Positions 27,888 through 37,948 of a stretch of 64,000 nucleotides of DNA are shown here, piece by piece. Every line of letters begins with the position of its first letter. Position 1 is the first letter of the stretch. The DNA is from Fodinibius sp036381435 (GTDB taxonomy: Bacteria; Bacteroidota; Rhodothermia; Balneolales; Balneolaceae). Made by a program: the position numbers and the translations under genes. The stretch lies in contig DASVCW010000038.1 in NCBI GenBank assembly GCA_036381435.1, positions 1 through 64,000 on the forward strand, written 5' to 3'. Below the pieces are notes generated by a model. The model was not told the origin of the DNA. It searched no databases and saw nothing but the letters and a program-made list of their open reading frames with translations.

Positions 27888-29042
27888 TTATTTTTTAACT
27901 AATTCTATAATTTTTTTTGCGATGGTTGATGCAGCATCAGGCCGTGCTAATTTCAATGCCGCTTTGTTCATTTCTGCCAGACGCTGTTGGTCTGTTATCA
28001 GCTTTTGAACCAAATCAACGAGCGTATTTTTTAATTCGGCATCCGCAGCTAATTCCGCAGCGCCTTCCTGAACCATCGATTCGGCATTTTTTTTCTGGTG
28101 GTCACCGGCGACATTAGGAGACGGTACCAAAATACTCGGGCTGCCGGTAAGGGCCAGTTCGGAGCAAGAAAGAGCCCCGGCGCGGCTGATTACCAGGTCC
28201 GCAACCGCATAAGCTTCGGGCATATCGTACAGAAAATCAGTCAAAATCAGGTTTTCGTAATTTTCGGGATTGATTTCATCCTGCAGCTGCTCATAATACC
28301 GCTTGCCGCACTGCCAGATGATTTGCAGACCCATTTCATCATGCAGCTTTTTAATATGTTTTGCCATTGCCTCATTAATGCTTTTGGCACCGCCGCTGCC
28401 GCCCAAAACTAAAAGAGTCGGCTTTTCGGCATCAAACTTAAACTTGTCATACGCCTGTTGCTGATCGACTTCAGTCAGTGATTTTCGGGTTGGATTCCCC
28501 GCCATCGTGGTCCTTTCGGCAGGGAAATATTTTCCAGCTTCCCTGAAAGCGGTGAAGATCAAATCAGCATACTTACCAAGTGTTCTATTAGTGATGCCGG
28601 GAAAACTGTTTTGTTCCTGAATCACCAGTGGAATGTCTTTTTTAGCGGCTGTCCAGCCTACCGGCCCGGCCGCATAGCCCCCGCATGAAACAACAATATC
28701 AGGGTTGAATTTATTTATGATTTGCCGGCTTTGAACCAAACTTGTCATCAGTTTAAATGGAAAAACAAGGTTTTTAAGGGTAAACCGGCGGTGAAAACCG
28801 CTAATCCATATGCTGCTGATATCATAACCTGCTCTGGGAACGGCCTGCCATTCCATATGATCTTTGGTTCCGACAAAATGAATTTCAACAGTGACGGACT
28901 CCTCCCGCAAAGCATCGGCAATAGCGATGGCGGGATAAACATGTCCCCCGGTACCGCCGGCGGCAATCATTACTTTCAGCTTACCTTCAGCAGTTGCGGC
29001 CTGCTTTTCAACGGGCGATATGTTTTCCCGAGCATCAAGCAT
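27888..29042 (-). CDS. murG: MurG GlcNAc transferase (lipid II synthesis)
   Basis: 384 aa GT28 peripheral membrane enzyme converting lipid I to lipid II. N-terminal MIAAGGTGGHVYPAIAIADAL (about residues 25-45), VSCGGYAAGPVG (about 119-130), QEQNSFPGITNR (about 144-155), VLGGSGGAKSINEAM (about 213-227), and SRAGALSCSELALTG (about 288-302). About 20 extra N-terminal residues precede the core, so a later start is possible. It overlaps ftsW by 8 bp, which suggests translational coupling. Confidence 0.97.
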   Translation of the reverse strand: MLDARENISPVEKQAATAEGKLKVMIAAGGTGGHVYPAIAIADALREESVTVEIHFVGTKDHMEWQAVPRAGYDISSIWISGFHRRFTLKNLVFPFKLMTSLVQSRQIINKFNPDIVVSCGGYAAGPVGWTAAKKDIPLVIQEQNSFPGITNRTLGKYADLIFTAFREAGKYFPAERTTMAGNPTRKSLTEVDQQQAYDKFKFDAEKPTLLVLGGSGGAKSINEAMAKHIKKLHDEMGLQIIWQCGKRYYEQLQDEINPENYENLILTDFLYDMPEAYAVADLVISRAGALSCSELALTGSPSILVPSPNVAGDHQKKNAESMVQEGAAELAADAELKNTLVDLVQKLITDQQRLAEMNKAALKLARPDAASTIAKKIIELVKK

Positions 29043-30222
29043 AAAAAACAGCCCGTTTACCGTTTTGTTTCGAAATGTTCATCAAAATGCCCACCATCAA
29101 TGCTGCGAAAAGAGTGCTGGTACCGCCATAGCTGACGAACGGCATTGGCAGACCCGTTACGGGCAGTAACCCACTGGCTACACCGGCGTTTATAAATCCA
29201 TAAAGTACCACAGTCAGGGTACAAGCGGTGGCCATCAACATGCCGAGCGTATCGGGAGCATTTTTAGCAATCTTCCCGATGCCACGAAATAGAATAAGAA
29301 TGAATACAAAGAGTAAAGTAACAGAGCCTATCAGCCCGTATTCTTCAGCGATGATGGCGAAAATAAAATCGTTATAAGGAGCGGGCAGAAAAGCACGCTG
29401 TGTACTTTTCCCGATTCCGACGCCAAATATTTCACCCCGTGCAATGGCGATTTGTGCCTGTTGGGCCTGGTATCCTTCGGCAATTTTAAATTCACTGCTT
29501 TTAATGTCCACAATTTGGTTGATATAATGATCAAGCCGGCTCTGGCGCTCCGGTGATTGCCAGATTAAGAGGGCTGACCCCATCATCCCGATAAGTACAA
29601 GCGTTGTCAGTTGTATCATGCTGATGCGGCCCACAAACATTACCAGCAGGCAAAAAGCCATGAGCACAGCTGCGCTGCTGAAATCTTCGATACCGATCAG
29701 GCCGCAGGTAATGACCACCCAAACCATCACGGGCAGAAAAGCGCGCTTGAAATCTTTGATATATTCCTGCTTTTCGCTAAGCAGTACGGATACATGAATC
29801 AGCAGGGCTATTGCGGCGAATGAAGACGGCTGAAATGAGAAAGCCCCCAAATCGAGCGAGCGCTTGGCTCCAAATACTTCATTCCCAAAAAGCATGACCG
29901 CGATAAGAAGTGCCCAGCTGGTTAAAACCCCGATCCGGCTGAGTTTTGCCAGCAGGTGATAATCAATTTTTGAGACAATCAGCATGCCCAGAAAGGCAAT
30001 TCCAAGCTTAACGACATGCCCAAAAACGAGGGCGCCGGCCGTAGTATGATTCGACTCCGCGAAATAGGCGATGGAAGAATAAACAGCCAGCGTGCCAAAG
30101 ATCATCAGGATAATCACCGATACAAGGAGAATACGATCGCTGCCTTGTTTGGGCGTATCGATGTCATCCGGGCTGGTGCCCATAATGGATGAAATATTTC
30201 TATTTGGCGTTGTGTATAGCAT
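29035..30222 (-). CDS. ftsW: SEDS peptidoglycan polymerase FtsW
   Basis: 395 aa with about ten transmembrane helices. FtsW polymerises septal glycan with its class B PBP partner. SEDS features include LGAFSFQPSSFAAIALL (about residues 125-141), the extracellular loop region RQSRLDHYINQIVD, QAQIAIARGEIFGVGIGKSTQ (about 255-275), the essential FIFAIIAEEYGLIGS segment (about 287-301), and C-terminal LPMPFVSYGGTS. The ATG giving MGTSPDD at 30183 may be the true start. FtsW rather than RodA is inferred from the cluster. Confidence 0.95.
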   Translation of the reverse strand: MLYTTPNRNISSIMGTSPDDIDTPKQGSDRILLVSVIILMIFGTLAVYSSIAYFAESNHTTAGALVFGHVVKLGIAFLGMLIVSKIDYHLLAKLSRIGVLTSWALLIAVMLFGNEVFGAKRSLDLGAFSFQPSSFAAIALLIHVSVLLSEKQEYIKDFKRAFLPVMVWVVITCGLIGIEDFSSAAVLMAFCLLVMFVGRISMIQLTTLVLIGMMGSALLIWQSPERQSRLDHYINQIVDIKSSEFKIAEGYQAQQAQIAIARGEIFGVGIGKSTQRAFLPAPYNDFIFAIIAEEYGLIGSVTLLFVFILILFRGIGKIAKNAPDTLGMLMATACTLTVVLYGFINAGVASGLLPVTGLPMPFVSYGGTSTLFAALMVGILMNISKQNGKRAVFYA

Positions 30223-30229
30223 ATTGTTT

Positions 30230-30300
30230 AAAATTCTAAATCCTAATGTTCAAATGTTCTAAACGTAGCCATTTCGGATTTTGAACATTGATATTCGGAT
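30230..30300. repeat. TTCGAATTT-type repeat at the murD-ftsW junction
   Basis: AAATTCTAAATCCTAATGTT... and ...CGGATTTTGAACATTGATA... are inverted partners (AACATTAGGATTT against CGGATTTTGAACATT). Same family as 8172-8228 and 49170-49256. Confidence 0.5.
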
Positions 30301-31668
30301 TTACAACTTGTCTACTGCTTTTTTGAATTCATTTCCGCGGTGTTCGTAATTTTCATACATATCGAATGATGAGCAGGCGGGGCTCAGCAGAACAACTTCG
30401 CCTTTTTTTGCATCGTTTTTCGCTTCCCGAACAGCTTCGTACATTGTTTCTGCTGTTTTAAAATGAGGAACTACCGATTTCAACTGCTCCTCAATCAGGG
30501 GACGAGCTTCGCCGATCGCGATGACGGTATGTACTTTTTTGCGAATTTGGTCGGCCAGCTGCGTGTAATCATTCCCTTTGTCGCGTCCGCCAAGAATCAG
30601 AGTCAGCGGTACGTCAAGACTGTCCAGTGCATACCAGACGGCATTGACGTTGGTCGCCTTGCTGTCATTGATATATTTCACACCATTCACGGTTCGCACA
30701 AGCTCCAGGCGATGCTCGACTCCTTCAAAAGTACGCAGGCTTTCACGGATCGCGTCATTTTTAATTTCTGCGGCGCGTGCTGCCAGGGCGGTTGCCAGGC
30801 CGTTATTTAAATTATGTTTTCCCGAAAGTTGTACATCACTAATTGGCATCAGTACCTCTTCTTCATTATTAAATTTTAGAATGATGTCTTGTTCCCGAAC
30901 AAAAGCTCCATCTGACTCTTCCACTTCCCGTTGAATGGAAAAAGGCAGAAGGCGGGGAGTATCCGCTTTTTTTTTAAGCGATTCCACGTGTTCCGCAATG
31001 ACCGGATCATCATAGTTATAGATGAACCAATCTTTAGCGGATTGATTTTCCGTAATTCGAAATTTTGAAGCCGCATAATTTGAAAAGCTATGCTGATAGC
31101 GATCCAAGTGATCGGGTGTAATGTTTAGCAATAGGCTGATATGCGGGCGAAAAGTTTCAATATGATCGAGCTGAAAACTGCTCACTTCCAAAATGGCTTC
31201 AGCATTTTTTTGTGATTGGTCCACTTTATCGGAAAAAGCATAGCCGATATTTCCAGCCGTAAAATGTTCACGTTTTGCTTTTTGCCAGGTGTAATCGAGC
31301 CAGCTTGTTACCGTAGTTTTACCGTTGCTCCCTGTCACCGCTGCAATCGGACTCTGGTTAAACCAGCTAGCAACTTCGATTTCCGAGAATACTTTTTTGC
31401 CTGCTTCTAAATATTCCTGCACCAAGGGCGCTTCAGTTGGAACACCGGGACTCAGCACCGCGAAATCAGCACCGCGAGCCCTTTCGGAATGATTTTTTTC
31501 TTCAAAAGGAATATCCAGCTCATTCAGCCGTGATTTGCTGGAATCAGTGATAGCGCTATTATCCGTAACAAAAATTCGGGCTCCCTTTCGCTTTAGCAAA
31601 GAAGCCGCCGCCACGCCGCTTCGTGCCGCACCAATCACAACGATATGTTTATTTTTGACTTCTCTCAT
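30301..31668 (-). CDS. murD: UDP-MurNAc-L-alanine--D-glutamate ligase
   Basis: 455 aa. N-terminal VVIGAARSGVAAASLLKRKGA (about residues 10-30), P-loop VTGSNGKTTVTSW (about 111-123), central ILEVSSFQLDHIETF with LNITPDHLDRY, and C-terminal YINDSKATNVNAVWYAL and ILGGRDKGNDY. NDSKATN is diagnostic of MurD. The start overlaps the end of mraY by 4 bp. Confidence 0.97.
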   Translation of the reverse strand: MREVKNKHIVVIGAARSGVAAASLLKRKGARIFVTDNSAITDSSKSRLNELDIPFEEKNHSERARGADFAVLSPGVPTEAPLVQEYLEAGKKVFSEIEVASWFNQSPIAAVTGSNGKTTVTSWLDYTWQKAKREHFTAGNIGYAFSDKVDQSQKNAEAILEVSSFQLDHIETFRPHISLLLNITPDHLDRYQHSFSNYAASKFRITENQSAKDWFIYNYDDPVIAEHVESLKKKADTPRLLPFSIQREVEESDGAFVREQDIILKFNNEEEVLMPISDVQLSGKHNLNNGLATALAARAAEIKNDAIRESLRTFEGVEHRLELVRTVNGVKYINDSKATNVNAVWYALDSLDVPLTLILGGRDKGNDYTQLADQIRKKVHTVIAIGEARPLIEEQLKSVVPHFKTAETMYEAVREAKNDAKKGEVVLLSPACSSFDMYENYEHRGNEFKKAVDKL

Positions 31669-32801
31669 CGCAATTTCAGGGTTAAGAGACTGATAATTCC
31701 AAGGAGTACAGCAATAATCCAGAAGCGTATAACGATTTTGGATTCGGGCAAGCCCTTTTTCTCAAAATGGTGATGGATGGGCGTCATCAAAAAGACGCGC
31801 TTACCTTCACCGTATTTGCGCTTGGTGTATTTGAAATAAGTTGTTTGAATGATGACGGAAACCGTTTCAACAAAAAAGATGCCGCAGATAATGGGCAACA
31901 GTAACTCTTTATGAAGCATGAGGGCAAGCGCGCCAAAGGCCCCGCCAAGGGCAAGAGAGCCGGTATCGCCCATAAAAACAGAAGCCGGGTGAGAGTTGTA
32001 CCATAGAAAACCCATACAGGCACCAACCAGCGAAGCGCAAAAGATGGTCAGCTCACCCGAGCCCGGCAGGTAAAGAATGTCAAGGAAGTCAGAGAAATCG
32101 GTTCGCCCCGAGATGTAGGCAAAAATGCCTAAAATCAAGCCGGCAATGGCGGAAGTTCCTGCTGCCAGTCCGTCAAGTCCGTCAGTAAGATTCGTTGCGT
32201 TACTGACAGCGGTAATCACGAAAACGACCAGAGGAATGTAAATCAGCCAGCCGAGGGCTTCACCCAAAAAGGCGTAATCAATATTCACATTTTTCAAAAA
32301 GGGTACGGTTGAAAGAGTATGGAACTCAGAGAATTCAGGCCAGAAATACAAAGTACAGCCAAGCGCCAGGCCAACCGTAATTTGTCCCGCAACTTTGAGC
32401 CGCCCGCTAAGTCCCGATTTATCTTTTTTCACCACTTTTATGTAATCATCCACAAAGCCAACGATTCCTAAAATGAGCGTTACGAGGATGATCATCCAGG
32501 TGTAAATGCTATCCATCTGCATCCACAACAGGGCAGGGATCAGCATAGCGAGCAAAATAATGAGCCCGCCCATAGTGGGTGTATGGGCTTTGCCAAGGTG
32601 CGTGTCAAGCCCGATGTCTTCACGAATGACTTCGCGCAACTGCATCTTTTCGAGCCATTTGATGATTTGACGGCCAATCATAATACTGATAAAGAGCGCC
32701 GTTGCGGCAGCCATGGCCGTACGCGTAGTGATAAATTCAAAAGCACCAAACCCGGGGGGCTGGTAGTTGACTTCAAGCCAGTGTAAAAGTTCGTACAGCA
32801 T
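31665..32801 (-). CDS. mraY: Phospho-MurNAc-pentapeptide transferase
   Basis: 378 aa polytopic enzyme making lipid I. Conserved cytoplasmic motifs: HLGKAHTPTMGGLIIL (about residues 68-83), FVDDYIKVVKKDKSGLSGR (about 116-134), NATNLTDGLDGLAAG (about 201-215), NSHPASVFMGDTGSLALGG, and MTPIHHHFEKKG. The aspartates in the VDDY and LTDGLDGL motifs are the Mg-binding residues. It overlaps murE and murD by 1-4 bp. Confidence 0.97.
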   Translation of the reverse strand: MLYELLHWLEVNYQPPGFGAFEFITTRTAMAAATALFISIMIGRQIIKWLEKMQLREVIREDIGLDTHLGKAHTPTMGGLIILLAMLIPALLWMQMDSIYTWMIILVTLILGIVGFVDDYIKVVKKDKSGLSGRLKVAGQITVGLALGCTLYFWPEFSEFHTLSTVPFLKNVNIDYAFLGEALGWLIYIPLVVFVITAVSNATNLTDGLDGLAAGTSAIAGLILGIFAYISGRTDFSDFLDILYLPGSGELTIFCASLVGACMGFLWYNSHPASVFMGDTGSLALGGAFGALALMLHKELLLPIICGIFFVETVSVIIQTTYFKYTKRKYGEGKRVFLMTPIHHHFEKKGLPESKIVIRFWIIAVLLGIISLLTLKLR

Positions 32802-34282
32802 CAGGCCACCTCGTTTTTTGGATTGCCATTGCTGTTTTCCAGAGCTTCGCGCGCTATTTTACGATCATCAAAATCATGGCGTTTGCCTTTGACTTCCTGG
32901 TAGGTTTCATGCCCCTTACCTGCAATTAAAATCATGGAGTCATTATTTCCGCTGTGAACAGCCCGGATGATGGCATCCCTGCGATCGGTAATTCGTTGTA
33001 CTTTGCCCCGACTTTCAAATCCTTCCATAATATCATCAATAATGGCATCGGGATTTTCGTCACGGGGATTATCGGAGGTTACCGTGATTTCATCCGCAAA
33101 TTTTTCGGCCATCCGGGCCATAGCCGGACGCTTCGTCTTATCCCGGTTGCCGCCGCACCCGAAAACGACATGCAGTTTTTGCTTACCGGTTTTTAAATCG
33201 GCAAGCGTTGAGAGCACATTTTTCAGGGCATCCGGCGTGTGGGCGTAGTCAACCAAAACCACAGGTTGATTTTCTTTCAATTCTACCCGTTCCAGACGTC
33301 CGCTGGCGCCTGTTGCCGTCTCAAGAGCTTTAGCGATATTTTCAGCATTAAAACCGAGTTCACGGCAAATTAAAAAGGCTTCCGCTAAATTATAAGCGTT
33401 GAAGGCGCCTATTAAGGGACTTTCAATTTCTGTTTCATCTACCCGGATTTTTAACCCATCCGATGAGTTTGAAATGATCTTACAATTCGTATTACCTGCT
33501 GCGCGTTTTTTGAAACTGAAGTTTATTTTTTGAGCCTCACAGCCTGAAACCAAAAACTCTGCATATTTATCATCGGCATTGATAACGGCTGAGGCATCGG
33601 TATCAAGTCCGTCGAAAAGTTTCTTTTTGGAGCGGGCGTATTCCTGCATATTCTCGTGATAATCGAGATGATCATGACTCAAATTAGTGAATGACGCTAC
33701 CTGGAAATCGATTCCCTTTACCCGTTGCTGGTCGAGGGCGTGGGATGAAACTTCCATCACCAGATATTCCGAATTCGCTTTGACCATTTGAGCCATATCA
33801 CCTGCCAGTTCAACAGGATCAGCTGTAGTCAGTTTACTGTCTGATTTCGTACTGTTGATACGTTTATCCACCGTTCCGAGCAGTGAGATTTTGACATTAA
33901 GCTTTTGCAAAACCTGATAGACCAACGTTGCTACTGTTGTTTTGCCGTTGGTGCCAGTAATTCCGATTACATTTAATTTTTGGGCCGGATTTCCTTCAAA
34001 AGCCTGAGCCAGCGGGCCAATAAGTGAACGTGTATCTTCAACTTTTACCGCACAAACTTCTTCATCACTCTTAAAAGATTCTTCACAAATGATAACCGAA
34101 GCACCTTTTCGGATGGCATCATCAATAAACTCATGTCCGTCGACCTGAGTACCCCGTACGGCTATAAAAACGGAGCCTTCACTCACTTGCCGGGAATCCT
34201 GAGTAAGCGTACCGATGGCATCAGGCTCCTTTCCGGAAACCTCAAGCGGTTTGCAAAGAGATATGAGTTTTTTAAAGGTCAA
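32801..34282 (-). CDS. murE: UDP-MurNAc-tripeptide synthetase (meso-DAP-adding)
   Basis: 493 aa. It adds the third residue of the stem peptide. P-loop VIGITGTNGKTTVATLVYQ (about residues 105-123), the carbamylated-lysine region, and HTPDALKNVL (about 348-357). TSDNPRDENPDAI (about 405-417) contains DNPR, the motif selecting meso-diaminopimelate over lysine. The wall is therefore predicted to be the A1-gamma type. murF, which commonly follows murE, is not here. Confidence 0.97.
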   Translation of the reverse strand: MTFKKLISLCKPLEVSGKEPDAIGTLTQDSRQVSEGSVFIAVRGTQVDGHEFIDDAIRKGASVIICEESFKSDEEVCAVKVEDTRSLIGPLAQAFEGNPAQKLNVIGITGTNGKTTVATLVYQVLQKLNVKISLLGTVDKRINSTKSDSKLTTADPVELAGDMAQMVKANSEYLVMEVSSHALDQQRVKGIDFQVASFTNLSHDHLDYHENMQEYARSKKKLFDGLDTDASAVINADDKYAEFLVSGCEAQKINFSFKKRAAGNTNCKIISNSSDGLKIRVDETEIESPLIGAFNAYNLAEAFLICRELGFNAENIAKALETATGASGRLERVELKENQPVVLVDYAHTPDALKNVLSTLADLKTGKQKLHVVFGCGGNRDKTKRPAMARMAEKFADEITVTSDNPRDENPDAIIDDIMEGFESRGKVQRITDRRDAIIRAVHSGNNDSMILIAGKGHETYQEVKGKRHDFDDRKIAREALENSNGNPKNEVA

Positions 34283-34308
34283 AGATGGATTTTAGATTTA
34301 AAATTTAT

Positions 34309-34401
34309 GACCTGACAGCGTTCTGGGGTTTTTCCAGATCCTGTCAGCGTCAGTTATTAAATCAACGCTGTCAGGTCCCGAAAACTCGGGACGCTTACAG
34401 G
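34309..34401 (+). repeat. Three-arm CTGACAG mosaic, copy b
   Basis: GACCTGACAGCGT, 18-base spacer, CCTGTCAGCGTC, 12-base spacer, AACGCTGTCAGGTC, then the CCCGAAAACTCGGG hairpin and GCTTACAGG. It occupies most of the murE-ftsI gap. The closing arm GCTTACAGG also appears, diverged, at the end of copy c. Confidence 0.88.
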
Positions 34402-34425
34402 TTGATTGATCAGATTTTCTTATCA

Positions 34426-36582
34426 TCATTCAACACCTGCTATGGCTTCTAATGATTTCGCCCGGCCGCGAATAAGTACGGCTTCGCCTTGTTCCATAAT
34501 ACTGCCGGGGTCGGGAAACTGTTTATGTACCGTTCCCGAGCCAATAATTTTAACTTCAAAGCCGCGGCTGTTGATCAACAAAGTGGCCTTACGCATGCTC
34601 ATACCGATTACATCAGGAATGATGGAATGGTTCTGGGGTACATCCACCGTGTCTGCCAAAGTTAAGGGTGATGAAAGCGTAAGCGCGATTTCCTCAGCAG
34701 GCAATAACTCAGTACCGGCTTTGGGTGATTGACTGATTACCCAGTTACCGCTGCCGGTTATTTTATAGCTCAGATGCTGTTTTTGGAGCAACGCTGTAGC
34801 CTCTTTTCGGGTCAAGTTTGTCACATCAGGCGTATAAGTCCACAGGCTGCTGTTTATTTCGTTTTTAATAATTTCCTTTTCAATTTGGTCATCAAGCCCG
34901 GCAATTCGTTTGGCAGTTTGACGAAAAATAGGTCCGGCCGTCCACCCGCCATAGGGAGGATAAACATCAGGATCATCGAGCATGATTAAACAAACGTATT
35001 TTGGATTTTCAGCCGGGAAAAAACCTACAAACGAGGAACGATATTCGGTACGGTACTGCCCATCAATAAATTTTTGGGCAGTTCCCGTTTTACCTGCTAT
35101 CGGCAACCCTTTCACCTGTGCAAGTGCCGCCGTTCCCGAATCAGAAACAACACCTTTAAAAACAGGGTAAAGCCTTTTAAGCGTTGATTTTTCCGCTATT
35201 TGTCGTACTTCGATATTGTTGTGTTCCCAGACGATATTACCTTTGCTATCCGCGATTTTTTCAACCAAGTAGGGACGCATCATCGAACCGCCATTCGCAA
35301 AAGCCGCATAAGCCTGAGCCAATTGGATAGGTGTCACCAAAACTTCATATCCGATGGACATCCATGGTAGTGAAACTGCGCTCCACTCATAAGGTTTCGA
35401 AAGATACCCGGTTTCTTCGTAGGGCAAGTCAATGCCGGTAGGGGTGCCGAAGCCCAAGTTACGTGCATATTGATAAAAAACATCCTTCGATAGCCGCATC
35501 GCAATTTTGGATGTCGCAATATTAGACGACTTCATGATCACTTCGGGAAAAGTGAGTGTGCCAAGCGGGTCATGGTCGCGCATCCACTGGCCGTGGATCA
35601 ATAACTTGCCGCTTTCGGGAGTTTCAATTTTCTCATGAAATTCCACCTTGTTTTGTTCAACAGCTGCGATTGCGGTAACCAGTTTGAACGTAGATCCCGG
35701 TTCAACCATGGCCGAAACTGCTAAATTTCGCCGATTTTCTTCAGCCAGAGTACCCGGGTTATTCGGGTTGAAGGCAGGGTAATTGGCCATCGCGATAACG
35801 GCCCCTGTATTGGGATTCATCACAATAGCTGTACCATGCTTGGAATTTGTGCGCTCGATTCCCGCTTCAAGCTCTTCTTCCAAAATGGCTTGAATATGGG
35901 AGTCGATAGTTGTATAAAGAGAATATCCCTGTTGGGGCTGTTTGCGGGGCGCGCCTACATAGGCATAGATTTCACCGTTTCGCTCGCGGCGAACCTGTTG
36001 GACACCATCCTCGCCTTTAAGAGCCTGATTATAGAATTTTTCAAGCCCTGTCATACCGTTCATTTTATAATTGACGAAACCTAGCACATGGGCGGCCAAA
36101 GATCCGAAGTTATAACGGCGCTGATACTCTTCATCGAGAATAAGCGCACGCATATCGAGCCGGTAAAGGGCATCATAGGCTTCAGGATCGACCTGTTCGT
36201 TGAGTACTACATACCGGTCCCGCGGTAAAGCAGATTTTATCTTGTTCAGGTATTGTTCGCTTGAAATTGAAGTATAAGCAGCCAGAGTATCACAAATTTG
36301 GAGCATTTTTGAATGAGTCAGCTCAGGGATTTTAGGATCAAGCGCTACTTTATAAGTCGCCGAATTTGTGACCAGCAGTGTTCCGTCCGAATCATAAATG
36401 TTCCCGCGCTGAGCGGGGATGGGGATATAATCAATCGTTTGTTCGCTCCAGAGCTCGCGCAGCTGATCGCCTGCCACAAAATTGACGCGGAAAAGCTGCA
36501 TACCAATGGCACATGGCACTAAAAGTACCAGTCCAAAAACCATGAACATACGGTTTAGTATGGCTGATCGATTATCTTTCAA
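34426..36582 (-). CDS. ftsI: Septal peptidoglycan transpeptidase FtsI with PASTA domains
   Basis: 718 aa class B PBP. One N-terminal helix (about residues 12-32), a dimerisation/pedestal domain, then the transpeptidase: catalytic EPGSTFKLVTAIAAVE (STFK, about residues 293-308), KSSN (about 347-350), and KTGTAQ (about 498-503). Two C-terminal PASTA-like segments follow: TPDVTNLTRKEATALL and IPDVIGMSMRKATLLI. PASTA repeats on FtsI are usual in Bacteroidota and Firmicutes. It crosslinks septal glycan with FtsW, encoded five genes downstream. Confidence 0.96.
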   Translation of the reverse strand: MKDNRSAILNRMFMVFGLVLLVPCAIGMQLFRVNFVAGDQLRELWSEQTIDYIPIPAQRGNIYDSDGTLLVTNSATYKVALDPKIPELTHSKMLQICDTLAAYTSISSEQYLNKIKSALPRDRYVVLNEQVDPEAYDALYRLDMRALILDEEYQRRYNFGSLAAHVLGFVNYKMNGMTGLEKFYNQALKGEDGVQQVRRERNGEIYAYVGAPRKQPQQGYSLYTTIDSHIQAILEEELEAGIERTNSKHGTAIVMNPNTGAVIAMANYPAFNPNNPGTLAEENRRNLAVSAMVEPGSTFKLVTAIAAVEQNKVEFHEKIETPESGKLLIHGQWMRDHDPLGTLTFPEVIMKSSNIATSKIAMRLSKDVFYQYARNLGFGTPTGIDLPYEETGYLSKPYEWSAVSLPWMSIGYEVLVTPIQLAQAYAAFANGGSMMRPYLVEKIADSKGNIVWEHNNIEVRQIAEKSTLKRLYPVFKGVVSDSGTAALAQVKGLPIAGKTGTAQKFIDGQYRTEYRSSFVGFFPAENPKYVCLIMLDDPDVYPPYGGWTAGPIFRQTAKRIAGLDDQIEKEIIKNEINSSLWTYTPDVTNLTRKEATALLQKQHLSYKITGSGNWVISQSPKAGTELLPAEEIALTLSSPLTLADTVDVPQNHSIIPDVIGMSMRKATLLINSRGFEVKIIGSGTVHKQFPDPGSIMEQGEAVLIRGRAKSLEAIAGVE

Positions 36583-37011
36583 CTATTCTTTCACCTCTAT
36601 TATTCTTTCAGCAGGGCCGCCGTTTATGAAGCCCATATCCTTTGCTTTTTCATAAATTTGCGCGGGACCCGTCATCCTGTCATACTTCAACTGATAGCTG
36701 TTATTCAAGCGTCTAACTTGATTATACTCCCTTTCGAGCCGCTGTACTTCACGCAACAGTTGCTGGGTAGCGAAAACATGACTCAGGTAAAGAACTCCAA
36801 ATACTCCTAATACGATGGCTCCGACAATCACCTTCCACGGTTTTATTTTTGGGAGTGATATCCGGTTCTTTTTTTTCTCATCTGCCAGCTTTTGGCCATA
36901 AACTTTGTGGCTTTTGAAAGCCTTATGAGCTGTAGCCCTTTTCCTGTCCGCTTGTTTTTTGCGTTGATTCGGGTGAACCTTTTTTCTTTTCATCGGTGAT
37001 TTAACAAGCAT
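36583..37011 (-). CDS. ftsL: FtsL-like division protein
   Basis: 142 aa. A long basic cytoplasmic region (about residues 1-65, rich in K/R), one helix (about 69-86, VIVGAIVLGVFGVLYLS), then a short coiled coil (QLLREVQRLEREYNQVRRLN) ending in a small periplasmic tail. FtsL proteins are poorly conserved; identity comes from topology and its invariant place between rsmH and ftsI. Its stop is directly adjacent to the ftsI start and it starts 2 bases after rsmH. Confidence 0.85.
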   Translation of the reverse strand: MLVKSPMKRKKVHPNQRKKQADRKRATAHKAFKSHKVYGQKLADEKKKNRISLPKIKPWKVIVGAIVLGVFGVLYLSHVFATQQLLREVQRLEREYNQVRRLNNSYQLKYDRMTGPAQIYEKAKDMGFINGGPAERIIEVKE

Positions 37012-37012
37012 T

Positions 37013-37948
37013 CTACACCTCCGGATGATTTATTTTTTGAGCTACACGCATTTTAGCGCTTCTTGAAGCGGGATTTTTTTCAATCTCTTCTTCCGTGGGG
37101 CGTACAATTCCACCCGAAATTTCTTCTATGGGTGATAAAGGATGCCCGTAAAAATCTTTTTCGACCTTGCCTTCATGATTTCCCGCCTTGAAAAATTTCT
37201 TTACAATGCGGTCTTCTAAAGAATGATAGCTGATGGCAATAATGCGTCCGCCGACTTTTAATATTTCGAGTGATTGCTCCAGGGCTTCACGCAGCATATC
37301 CAGTTCGCGGTTCACTTCAATACGAATGCCCTGAAAAACCCGTGCTACGCTTTTTATTTGATGTTTTCCTGAAACCACCGCTTCTACGGCTTCACGTAAT
37401 TGAGAAGTGGTTTCGACGGGACGACGCTCCATAATTTCACGGGCGATCTGACGGCTCATCCGTTCTTCGCCATAATGGAAAATCACATCGCGTAAATCCT
37501 CATATGAATATTCATTCACCACTTGATAAGCCGTTACTCCGCGCAGATTGCTCATCCGCATATCCAGCGGGCCTTCTTTTTGGAAGGTAAAGCCGCGTTC
37601 GGCTTCGGTAATTTGGTGAGTCGAAACGCCGAGGTCAAAAAGGATTCCGGATACCTTTCCATGGAGTTCTGGGGGTAATAACCTGGAAAGGTATCCGAAG
37701 TTTCCTTTTAGGGAAGAAAAACGAGGGTCGTCTCCAATACGGGCGTTAGCTGCAGCCAGGGCTTCATCATCCTGATCAATACCAATAAGCTGAGCATCAT
37801 TATTAAGTTGAGACAGCAATGCCAGGCTGTGTCCGCCACCGCCGAGAGTTGCATCAATATAGATACCGCCGGAATCCGTGATTAAGAAATCTACGGACTC
37901 ATGCAGCAATACCGGCTGATGCTCATAATATTTTTCATTCTTGCTCAT
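37013..37948 (-). CDS. rsmH: 16S rRNA (cytosine1402-N4)-methyltransferase RsmH
   Basis: 311 aa from the ATG at 37948 (MSKNEKYYEHQPVLLHESVDFL); the frame extends to 37999 but the longer N-terminus is not conserved. SAM-binding motif YIDATLGGGGHSLALL, QDDEALAAA, FDLGVSTHQITEAERGF, and C-terminal ISYHSLEDRIVKKFF are all typical. With this start it overlaps mraZ by 14 bp, as expected for a coupled pair. Confidence 0.96.
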   Translation of the reverse strand: MSKNEKYYEHQPVLLHESVDFLITDSGGIYIDATLGGGGHSLALLSQLNNDAQLIGIDQDDEALAAANARIGDDPRFSSLKGNFGYLSRLLPPELHGKVSGILFDLGVSTHQITEAERGFTFQKEGPLDMRMSNLRGVTAYQVVNEYSYEDLRDVIFHYGEERMSRQIAREIMERRPVETTSQLREAVEAVVSGKHQIKSVARVFQGIRIEVNRELDMLREALEQSLEILKVGGRIIAISYHSLEDRIVKKFFKAGNHEGKVEKDFYGHPLSPIEEISGGIVRPTEEEIEKNPASRSAKMRVAQKINHPEV